DNA of 64,000 nt from Heliopora coerulea (lineage: Eukaryota > Cnidaria > Anthozoa > Scleralcyonacea > Helioporidae). A program made the position numbers and the translations under genes. The notes under the pieces were generated by a model that was given only the letters and a program-made list of their open reading frames with translations, searched no databases and had not been told where the DNA came from. Location of the stretch: assembly GCA_030142905.1 (NCBI GenBank), contig JASJOG010000295.1, positions 248,001 through 312,000 of the forward strand, read 5' to 3'. This document shows positions 56,537-64,000 of the stretch, piece after piece (position 1 is the first letter of the stretch; every line of letters begins with the position of its first letter).

Positions 56537-56625
56537 ATACTTACCTGACGCGAGAGGTACTTTGATCATGAAGGAAGTCCTCTCAGGATGAGGCCCTCTC
56601 ATTGCACTTCGATTGGGTTGACTCC

Positions 56626-56657
<32 letters not shown>

Positions 56658-56700
56658 TATAATTTCTGTTAGTGGGGACCTGCGTTCGCGCTCGTCCCCT
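56537..56700 (+). ncRNA. U1: U1 snRNA
   Basis: Uninterrupted copy, same as at 5283. Confidence 0.95.
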
Positions 56701-56863
56701 CCCTCCCTCCCTATCAAAGCGTAAAGCTGAAGTGAAAACGGATTAGTGAGTGAAACACGATGTAGGTGATGGTGTAGTTCGGTGCGTTCCTAACAATATC
56801 TTCGTCCAGTTGGCCGCCACACACAGCGCTAGCTATAAAAATGCTATAGTCCTTACGCCTCCT

Positions 56864-56983
56864 GTCTACGACCATACCACCGGGAAAGCACCGGTTCTCG
56901 TCAGATCACCGAAGTTAAGCCCGGTCGGGCGGAGTTAGTACTTGGATGGGTGACCGCCTGGGAATACCCCGTGTTGTAGTCTT
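56864..56983 (+). rRNA. 5S: 5S rRNA
   Basis: Complete 120-nt copy. Confidence 0.96.
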
Positions 56984-57114
56984 TGTTTGCCGAACAATAA
57001 GGTACGCTACAGCAACGTCCGCTGACCAAAACGAACCACAACATGTTTGTCGGCGTTTTTCGTTCTTAAACTGATTTTTTTCCTTTTCGCTATCGCTTCT
57101 CGGCCTCTTGGCTA

Positions 57115-58844
57115 GAAAGAGGTCCGTCATCGTCCGTTGTGATCAACGTTCCAGTGAGTCTCTCTACGAGTCTACGAGTGTATCTTCGAGTGCTGTTAGG
57201 TGCTAACGGTGGAAGCCATGCTGGAGTGCTCTCCTAACACTGTTACACCTCGCTTCGAGAGTTCCAACGTCCCAAGTGGTGCCGTGGCTGTGGACCGTGC
57301 CCAGAGTGGCGGTTCTTCTCAGAGCCTTGCAGCTGCGGCCCTCTTGCCTCACCAGGATCGCTGCGCCCTGGTGGATATACCGGAGCTTGCCCTTCGTGAC
57401 AAGCCGTCGCTGAAGCCAGAAGAAGTCTGGGACACCTTCGCGAAGGATTTTGCCCCAATAACCGACTTCTTCACATGTATCCAGTTGGTTCGTCCCAACC
57501 GTCTACGTGTCTGGTGCCCATCTTCCACAGTGTTGGAAGATGTTCTTAACACCGGGCTAACGCTTAGAGGTCATCCCCTAAGAATAAAGCCCGTAGTGGA
57601 CAGATGTTGGTTGACTGTGACCCATCTGCCCTACGGTTTACCTGAACAAGCCATCACCGAATTTTTTTCTAAATTCGGTGTGGTGCGTTGTGTACGTTTC
57701 GTCCAGTTCCGTAAGGTTTTTACGGGTACTGTCAAAGTCCTCATGGCACTACACACGACAGTGCCTACACGGGTCCGTGTATGCGGACATGCGGGCCTGG
57801 TCTATCATCCTGGCCAGGCTCGAACCTGTTTCCATTGTGGCCACCTAGGCCACGAGTCAAAACGTTGCCCTGAAAAGAAGACGGAGTCTCCGAAGCCTAA
57901 GCGAAAGAGACGACGTCAGAAGCAACCACCTGCTGTTGAACAGACCAAGGAGCAGTCCATTTCTACTGGACCTTCGACATCTGCCTCGTCCGAGGCTACC
58001 ACCGTTACTGAACAACCACCCGTGGAGTCCAACATGTCCATACCTTCAGTGGACTCCTCCAGTCCAGCTAGGGAAACCCAGCTGGAGTCACAATCTAACC
58101 CATCCACTACCGTTAATACCGTGGCAACCGAACCGGAGGTGTCCAGTTCTCCCAAGGAACCAGTCGATCCTCCTACAACCGAAGAGGTCGCTCCTCCCGA
58201 GAAGCAACGACCTACGAGTACCGTTCCACCTACCGATTCACCATCCGATCCACCACGTAAAACTAAACCGCTTTACGCTGAGGATTGGGTAAAGCTTAAT
58301 CTAGCGAAACTACCGTCCTCGTCGGCAAACCCTCCACCTGTTGCCCCCATGGACGAGTCCGTGAACATTGACGATGTCGAGGGTGAAGATGAGGTTAATA
58401 ACCCAATGACCCGACCCGAAATTAAATCCTTCCGAAAGATCCGACGAAGAAAGCCTGCACCGGTGCCTTCGGGTCCATCGCTGGCTTGTCAACGTAAACC
58501 TTCCACGCCAGCACCCGTCTGGGGTACTGGACCTATCCCGAACTCTGACGCCAGGGAGGGCCCATCGGACCCTCCCAAAACGGAGTCTTCTTTTTCTGAC
58601 AAAGGTCTGCGGACCTCCACCTAAACCATCTCGTATCACACACGTTTATTGTCACCTCACTCCTTCGGCAGGGCGTAGTTACTTCTGCTTCAGCCCTGTC
58701 GCGGGTGACCATGCGGAGAATTTGGCGCAAGGGAGTGGGTCTCGCGAGCCCATTTGGTCTGAGTATCTAGCGATATGATACCTCCCTGGGGCTTGCCCTG
58801 CTTGCACACAACCTTCGGGTTGACAGGGAAGTCAAGTCCAAAAC
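57115..58844 (+). mobile_element. Type B element B6 in U2 site 1
   Basis: The element is 1730 bp long, inserted after U2 nt 23. It starts GAAAGAGGTCCG; AAGAGG is complementary to U2 nt 13-18. The 3' bulged stem at 58796-58828 matches B3: CTTGCACA facing one A, TTCG tetraloop. It is nearly identical to B8. Confidence 0.92.
57218..58624 (+). CDS. Type B protein B6
   Basis: The protein has 468 residues from MLECSPNT. It has CIQLVRPNRLRVWC, LTVTHLPYGLPEQAITEFF, the knuckle CFHCGHLGHESKRC and the basic patch KPKRKRRRQK. The acidic/Pro-rich tail has the LYAEDWVKLNLAKL block and an IKSFRKIRRRKPAPVPSG block, as in B3. The N-terminal half is closer to B2 and the C-terminal half to B3, a mosaic that suggests recombination or template switching. 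Confidence 0.9.
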   Translation: MLECSPNTVTPRFESSNVPSGAVAVDRAQSGGSSQSLAAAALLPHQDRCALVDIPELALRDKPSLKPEEVWDTFAKDFAPITDFFTCIQLVRPNRLRVWCPSSTVLEDVLNTGLTLRGHPLRIKPVVDRCWLTVTHLPYGLPEQAITEFFSKFGVVRCVRFVQFRKVFTGTVKVLMALHTTVPTRVRVCGHAGLVYHPGQARTCFHCGHLGHESKRCPEKKTESPKPKRKRRRQKQPPAVEQTKEQSISTGPSTSASSEATTVTEQPPVESNMSIPSVDSSSPARETQLESQSNPSTTVNTVATEPEVSSSPKEPVDPPTTEEVAPPEKQRPTSTVPPTDSPSDPPRKTKPLYAEDWVKLNLAKLPSSSANPPPVAPMDESVNIDDVEGEDEVNNPMTRPEIKSFRKIRRRKPAPVPSGPSLACQRKPSTPAPVWGTGPIPNSDAREGPSDPPKTESSFSDKGLRTST

Positions 58845-59014
58845 AAGATCAAGTGTAGTATCTGTTCTTATCAGCTTAATATCTGGTATGCCAGGCAACG
58901 CCTGGCTCATATATTAAACTGATTTTTGGACCTCGGCCATGGGATTGAAGCTTGCTTCACCCTGGCCACGGGTTGTCTCGGTCTTGCACTAAATCCGAGT
59001 ACGGCCCCTTCCCC
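58845..59014 (+). pseudogene. U2 snRNA gene split by B6 (3' part, nt 23-192)
   Basis: The 5' part (nt 1-23) is at 57092-57114. Confidence 0.93.
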
Positions 59015-59399
59015 AAAGGGGAAGAACAACAATAACAATTGAAATGATATGAAAGGAAAACGGTCAGAGCAGCAAGTAATGTGTTTTGTTTGTGCGATTA
59101 CATTTCAGGTCAGCTTTGAATGTGTCCCTGGAGACGAAGCGCCGTGTCTCTGGAGAGCATGATGCGGACAAGGTTGGCTGCTTGGCGATTGCAAGGAACG
59201 ACAAGATGACGAACCATCGCCCGCCCGCCCGCCCGCCCGCCCACAGTTCCAAGGAGTAGCGAAGGAAATGCTAGAGATAAAACATGGTAGGTAATCATTT
59301 CAGTCATTCCTAGCTAAGTTGATGCACCAAGCAACGTTCCTACCACATGCGACAGTGTGAAATGAACCAATCAAAACGTTGCCTTTCGCCGGAAAACGC

Positions 59400-59488
59400 A
59401 TACTTACCTGACGCGAGAGGTACTTTGATCATGAAGGAAGTCCTCTCAGGATGAGGCCCTCTCATTGCACTTCGATTGGGTTGACTCC

Positions 59489-59520
<32 letters not shown>

Positions 59521-59563
59521 TATAATTTCTGTTAGTGGGGACCTGCGTTCGCGCTCGTCCCCT
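59400..59563 (+). ncRNA. U1: U1 snRNA
   Basis: Uninterrupted copy, same as at 5283. Confidence 0.95.
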
Positions 59564-59726
59564 CCCTCCCTCCCTATCAAAGCGTAAAGCTGAAGTGAAA
59601 ACGGATTAGTGAGTGAAACACGATGTAGGTGATGGTGTAGTTCGGTGCGTTCCTAACAATATCTTCGTCCAGTTGGCCGCCACACACAGCGCTAGCTATA
59701 AAAATGCTATAGTCCTTACGCCTCCT

Positions 59727-59846
59727 GTCTACGACCATACCACCGGGAAAGCACCGGTTCTCGTCAGATCACCGAAGTTAAGCCCGGTCGGGCGGAGTTA
59801 GTACTTGGATGGGTGACCGCCTGGGAATACCCCGTGTTGTAGTCTT
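59727..59846 (+). rRNA. 5S: 5S rRNA
   Basis: Complete 120-nt copy. Confidence 0.96.
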
Positions 59847-59976
59847 TGTTTGCCGAACAATAAGGTACGCTACAGCAACGTCCGCTGACCAAAACGAACC
59901 ACAACATGTTTGTCGGCGTTTTTCGTTCTTAAACTGATTTTTTTCCTTTTCGCTATCGCTTCTCGGCCTCTTGGCT

Positions 59977-61598
59977 TGGACAAGAGGTGTCTGTGAGTTC
60001 ACTTGCGATCACGAAACGACGATCAAGAGCTGATCTACGAGTTCTACGAGTCTTCGAGTGCTGTTAGACGCTGGTGGTGGATGCCATGCTTGAGTCTCCG
60101 ACTCATAACACTGCCACGTCTTCCGACGAGATTAACAACGTCTCAAGTGGTGCCGTAGCTGTTGACCGTGCCCAGAGTGGCGGTTCTTTTCAGAGCCTTA
60201 CAGCTGCGGCCCTCTTGCCCCACAGGGATCGCTGTGCCATGGTGGAAATACCGGAGCTTGCTCTTCGAGGGAAGCCACCACTGAAGCCGGAAGAAGTCTG
60301 GGACACCTTTGGCAAGGATTTTGTCCCAATAAATGACTTCTTTACTTGCATCCAGCTGGTCCGGCCAAACCGCCTCAGAGTCTGGTGCCCTTCTGCCAAC
60401 GTGTTAGAGGATGTTCTCAACACCGGGCTCACGCTTAGGGGCCATCCCCTAAGAATCAAACCAATTGTGGACAGATGCTGGCTGACAGTCACACATTTGC
60501 CGTATGGTTTGCCAGAAAAGGCCATCACCGAATTTTTTTCTAAATTCGGTGAGGTACGAAGTCTCAGATTTGTACAGTTCCGTAAAATTTTTACGGGCAC
60601 TGTCAAACTGTTGATGACATTGCACACAACTGTGCCTACACGAATCCGTGTACTCGGACATGCGGGCCTGGTCTATCACCCTGGCCAGGCTCGCACCTGC
60701 TTTCACTGTGGCAACGTGGGCCATGAGTCCAAACGTTGCCCGGGAAAAACGTCTCCGTCTCCCAAGCCAAAGCGAAAGAGACGCAGACCCAAGAAGACAA
60801 CTGAGGCGACCAACCAACCGTCCAGTCAATCTAGGTCCTCGACCACAGTGTCAATGGAGGTTCCACCCGGGAATGACCAATCACAGGTCGTCCATCCAAA
60901 CAGCAAGGAGCCCGATCAGTCCACACCTCCATCGGACTCCTCAAATGAATCACCACCTAACCCAACCACTACCGTCCCCAAGGACGAGGAAGAACAACCA
61001 GAGGAGGACAGTTCCCCAAAAGGAACATTTGGCCCTCCTATCTCCGAAAACATCGACGAACGAGTTGCCGCCAATCCTCCAACTGAGGAAAGGCCCATCC
61101 CGCAAGTATGCTGTACGGACCTACAACCAGCCCAGCATACGCTGAACACCAGCCGTAAAGCCGTACGAAAGGACAATCCAGCTCCTTTCGTCTTTGGCCT
61201 GGGTTTCGGGCGTTCACCGACGACCGAAATAGGAGTTTTTCACTTCCAAAAAGTAAAACCAGATACCAGGAGGAATCCGTCGGATCCTCCCAACAAGGTG
61301 TCTTCTCTAGTCTGACACGGGTCTGCGGACCCACATGTATTCATCCCGAATCATACACGTTTTTTGTCACCTCACTCCTTCGGCAGGGCGTAGTTACTTC
61401 TGCTTCAGCCCTGTCGCGGGTGACCATGCGGAGAATCTGGCGCAAGGGAGTGGGTCTCGCGAGCCCATTTGGTCTGAGTATCTAGCGATATGATACCTCC
61501 CTGGAGTTTGCCCTGTTGCACACAGCCCGGGTCGCATTGCACTACAGCAGACCCGTACCGTCAGGTACAAAGGTTGTCAGGGAAGTCAAGCTTAAAAC
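59977..61598 (+). mobile_element. Type B element B7 in U2 site 1
   Basis: The element is 1622 bp long and almost identical to B5; one difference after the stop is GACACGGG versus GACAAGGG in B5. Its bulged 3' structure is at 61511-61582. Confidence 0.92.
60086..61315 (+). CDS. Type B protein B7
   Basis: The protein has 409 residues with the same sequence as B5. It probably arose by duplication of the array segment rather than by an independent insertion. Confidence 0.9.
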   Translation: MLESPTHNTATSSDEINNVSSGAVAVDRAQSGGSFQSLTAAALLPHRDRCAMVEIPELALRGKPPLKPEEVWDTFGKDFVPINDFFTCIQLVRPNRLRVWCPSANVLEDVLNTGLTLRGHPLRIKPIVDRCWLTVTHLPYGLPEKAITEFFSKFGEVRSLRFVQFRKIFTGTVKLLMTLHTTVPTRIRVLGHAGLVYHPGQARTCFHCGNVGHESKRCPGKTSPSPKPKRKRRRPKKTTEATNQPSSQSRSSTTVSMEVPPGNDQSQVVHPNSKEPDQSTPPSDSSNESPPNPTTTVPKDEEEQPEEDSSPKGTFGPPISENIDERVAANPPTEERPIPQVCCTDLQPAQHTLNTSRKAVRKDNPAPFVFGLGFGRSPTTEIGVFHFQKVKPDTRRNPSDPPNKVSSLV

Positions 61599-61768
61599 AA
61601 GATCAAGTGTAGTATCTGTTCTTATCAGCTTAATATCTGGTATGCCAGGCAACGCCTGGCTCATATATTAAACTGATTTTTGGACCTCGGCCATGGGATT
61701 GAAGCTTGCTTCACCCTGGCCACGGGTTGTCTCGGTCTTGCACTAAATCCGAGTACGGCCCCTTCCCC
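61599..61768 (+). pseudogene. U2 snRNA gene split by B7 (3' part, nt 23-192)
   Basis: The 5' part (nt 1-22) is at 59955-59976. Confidence 0.93.
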
Positions 61769-62153
61769 AAAGGGGAAGAACAACAATAACAATTGAAATG
61801 ATATGAAAGGAAAACGGTCAGAGCAGCAAGTAATGTGTTTTGTTTGTGCGATTACATTTCAGGTCAGCTTTGAATGTGTCCCTGGAGACGAAGCGCCGTG
61901 TCTCTGGAGAGCATGATGCGGACAAGGTTGGCTGCTTGGCGATTGCAAGGAACGACAAGATGACGAACCATCGCCCGCCCGCCCGCCCGCCCGCCCACAG
62001 TTCCAAGGAGTAGCGAAGGAAATGCTAGAGATAAAACATGGTAGGTAATCATTTCAGTCATTCCTAGCTAAGTTGATGCACCAAGCAACGTTCCTACCAC
62101 ATGCGACAGTGTGAAATGAACCAATCAAAACGTTGCCTTTCGCCGGAAAACGC

Positions 62154-62242
62154 ATACTTACCTGACGCGAGAGGTACTTTGATCATGAAGGAAGTCCTCT
62201 CAGGATGAGGCCCTCTCATTGCACTTCGATTGGGTTGACTCC

Positions 62243-62274
<32 letters not shown>

Positions 62275-62317
62275 TATAATTTCTGTTAGTGGGGACCTGC
62301 GTTCGCGCTCGTCCCCT
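62154..62317 (+). ncRNA. U1: U1 snRNA
   Basis: Uninterrupted copy, same as at 5283. Confidence 0.95.
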
Positions 62318-62480
62318 CCCTCCCTCCCTATCAAAGCGTAAAGCTGAAGTGAAAACGGATTAGTGAGTGAAACACGATGTAGGTGATGGTGTAGTTCGGT
62401 GCGTTCCTAACAATATCTTCGTCCAGTTGGCCGCCACACACAGCGCTAGCTATAAAAATGCTATAGTCCTTACGCCTCCT

Positions 62481-62600
62481 GTCTACGACCATACCACCGG
62501 GAAAGCACCGGTTCTCGTCAGATCACCGAAGTTAAGCCCGGTCGGGCGGAGTTAGTACTTGGATGGGTGACCGCCTGGGAATACCCCGTGTTGTAGTCTT
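62481..62600 (+). rRNA. 5S: 5S rRNA
   Basis: Complete 120-nt copy. Confidence 0.96.
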
Positions 62601-62708
62601 TGTTTGCCGAACAATAAGGTACGCTACAGCAACGTCCGCTGACCAAAACGAACCACAACATGTTTGTCGGCGTTTTTCGTTCTTAAACTGATTTTTTTCC
62701 TTTTCGCT

Positions 62709-62731
62709 ATCGCTTCTCGGCCTCTTGGCTA
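62709..62731 (+). pseudogene. U2 snRNA gene, 5' fragment (nt 1-23) before B8
   Basis: ATCGCTTCTCGG through GGCTA is followed by B8. The 3' part lies beyond the window. Confidence 0.9.
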
Positions 62732-64000
62732 GAAAGAGGTCCGTCATCGTCCGTTGTGATCAACGTTCCAGTGAGTCTCTCTACGAGTCTACGAGTGTAT
62801 CTTCGAGTGCTGTTAGGTGCTAACGGTGGAAGCCATGCTGGAGTGCTCTCCTAACACTGTTACACCTCGCTTCGAGAGTTCCAACGTCCCAAGTGGTGCC
62901 GTGGCTGTGGACCGTGCCCAGAGTGGCGGTTCTTCTCAGAGCCTTGCAGCTGCGGCCCTCTTGCCTCACCAGGATCGCTGCGCCCTGGTGGATATACCGG
63001 AGCTTGCCCTTCGTGACAAGCCGTCGCTGAAGCCAGAAGAAGTCTGGGACACCTTCGCGAAGGATTTTGCCCCAATAACCGACTTCTTCACATGTATCCA
63101 GTTGGTTCGTCCCAACCGTCTACGTGTCTGGTGCCCATCTTCCACAGTGTTGGAAGATGTTCTTAACACCGGGCTAACGCTTAGAGGTCATCCCCTAAGA
63201 ATAAAGCCCGTAGTGGACAGATGTTGGTTGACTGTGACCCATCTGCCCTACGGTTTACCTGAACAAGCCATCACCGAATTTTTTTCTAAATTCGGTGTGG
63301 TGCGTTGTGTACGTTTCGTCCAGTTCCGTAAGGTTTTTACGGGTACTGTCAAAGTTCTCATGGCACTACACACGACAGTGCCTACACGGGTCCGTGTATG
63401 CGGACATGCGGGCCTGGTCTATCATCCTGGCCAGGCTCGAACCTGTTTCCATTGTGGCCACCTAGGCCACGAGTCAAAACGTTGCCCTGAAAAGAAGACG
63501 GAGTCTCCGAAGCCTAAGCGAAAGAGACGACGTCAGAAGCAACCACCTGCTGTTGAACAGACCAAGGAGCAGTCCATTTCTACTGGACCTTCGACATCTG
63601 CCTCGTCCGAGGCTACCACCGTTACTGAACAACCACCCGTGGAGTCCAACATGTCCATACCTTCAGTGGACTCCTCCAGTCCAGCTAGGGAAACCCAGCT
63701 GGAGTCACAATCTAACCCATCCACTACCGTTAATACCGTGGCAACCGAACCGGAGGTGTCCAGTTCTCCCAAGGAACCAGTCGATCCTCCTACAACCGAA
63801 GAGGTCGCTCCTCCCGAGAAGCAACGACCTACGAGTACCGTTCCACCTACCGATTCACCATCCGATCCACCACGTAAAACTAAACCGCTTTACGCTGAGG
63901 ATTGGGTAAAGCTTAATCTAGCGAAACTACCGTCCTCGTCGGCAAACCCTCCACCTGTTGCCCCCCATGGACGAGTCCGTGAACATTGACGATGTCGAGG
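62732..64000 (+). mobile_element. Type B element B8, cut by the window end
   Basis: Near-identical to B6, with offset 5617 bp. One silent change (63356, T versus C) and one extra C (run at 63961) were noticed. The 3' end is not visible. Confidence 0.9.
62835..63989 (+). CDS. Type B protein B8, frameshifted near the end
   Basis: It is identical to B6 for about 375 residues. An extra C in the run at 63961-63966 (six C; five in B6) then shifts the frame and gives an early stop at 63989 after ...VAPHGRVREH. The predicted product is 384 residues instead of 468. This is either a real mutation or an assembly homopolymer error. Confidence 0.85.
   Translation: MLECSPNTVTPRFESSNVPSGAVAVDRAQSGGSSQSLAAAALLPHQDRCALVDIPELALRDKPSLKPEEVWDTFAKDFAPITDFFTCIQLVRPNRLRVWCPSSTVLEDVLNTGLTLRGHPLRIKPVVDRCWLTVTHLPYGLPEQAITEFFSKFGVVRCVRFVQFRKVFTGTVKVLMALHTTVPTRVRVCGHAGLVYHPGQARTCFHCGHLGHESKRCPEKKTESPKPKRKRRRQKQPPAVEQTKEQSISTGPSTSASSEATTVTEQPPVESNMSIPSVDSSSPARETQLESQSNPSTTVNTVATEPEVSSSPKEPVDPPTTEEVAPPEKQRPTSTVPPTDSPSDPPRKTKPLYAEDWVKLNLAKLPSSSANPPPVAPHGRVREH

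Larger units (their letters stand above)
1..64000 (+). repeat. Tandem U1-5S-U2 small-RNA gene array (1132-bp unit) riddled with site-specific retroelements
   Basis: Uninterrupted units repeat exactly every 1132 bp (U1 starts at 5283 and 6415). Each unit has U1 snRNA, a 163-bp spacer, 5S rRNA, a 108-bp spacer, U2 snRNA and a 385-bp spacer, all on the + strand. Units are almost identical, including a (CCCG)n run and a CCTCCCT run in the spacers, which indicates concerted evolution. Insertions fall almost only inside U2. Only the unit around 35312-35864 shows visible spacer divergence. Confidence 0.97.

Noticed and set aside
1..64000. CRISPR array or bacterial operon reading of the regular repeats
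   Set aside because: The repeat is a 1.1-kb unit with eukaryotic U1, U2 and 5S genes; there are no short repeats with unique spacers and no cas genes.

Overview
The window is a tandem array of small-RNA genes from an animal genome, heavily invaded by sequence-specific non-LTR retrotransposons (LINEs). The host repeat is 1132 bp long and carries three RNA genes on the + strand: U1 snRNA (164 nt), 5S rRNA (120 nt) and U2 snRNA (192 nt). A metazoan is indicated by the U1 and U2 sequences, the 5S sequence with a TATA-like box at -30, and the LINE types. The sequence does not fix the phylum. An invertebrate is my guess, because 5S-snRNA linkage is known in some crustaceans and bivalves.

I count 18 U1 copies (17 uninterrupted), 18 5S copies (17 complete) and 19 U2 copies (only 4 uninterrupted). 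Nearly every U2 gene is split by a retroelement in sense orientation. Two sites in U2 are used. Site 1 lies after nt 22-24, just past U2 stem-loop I, with almost no target duplication. It is used by a Tx1-like LINE with APE endonuclease (1-4727 and 6994-13002), by eight ORF1-only elements ('type B'), and by one non-coding element (47404-48289). Site 2 gives a 20-bp duplication of U2 nt 39-58. It is used by one LINE with N-terminal C2H2 fingers and a C-terminal restriction-like endonuclease (18878-23669) and by four non-autonomous elements ('type A') that encode a C2HC-finger protein I do not recognise. A third LINE, Tx1-like, sits in U1 after nt 18 with a 16-bp duplication (35865-43000).

Layout: 1-4727 U2-LINE copy 1; 4728-6969 host units; 6994-13002 U2-LINE copy 2; 14171-15913 type A1; 17031-18841 B1; 18878-23669 RLE LINE in the same U2 gene as B1; 24822-26744 A2; 27897-29644 A3; 30761-32383 B2; 33552-35311 A4; 35865-43000 U1-LINE; 44708-46429 B3; 47404-48289 non-coding element with truncation of a 5S gene; 49423-50963 B4; 53228-54849 B5; 57115-58844 B6; 59977-61598 B7; 62732-64000 B8 (runs off the window). 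B5/B6 and B7/B8 are a near-identical duplicated block.

The system read from this is two-tiered. Autonomous LINEs supply endonuclease and reverse transcriptase. Compact elements keep one intact ORF plus the terminal RNA signals and probably move in trans. All insertions leave the host snRNA promoter and the first 18-58 nt of the snRNA upstream, so host promoters may drive the elements. The most striking signal is at the 3' ends. The APE-type families end in an RNA stem with a bulged (A/C)UUGCAC-like motif. This is the heptamer that U1A/U2B''/SNF proteins bind in U1 stem-loop II, and it lies in the same bulged context as in the U1A mRNA 3' UTR. The U1-targeting LINE carries the U1 version (AUUGCAC), and several U2-targeting families carry the version seen in this organism's own U2 loop IV (CUUGCAC).
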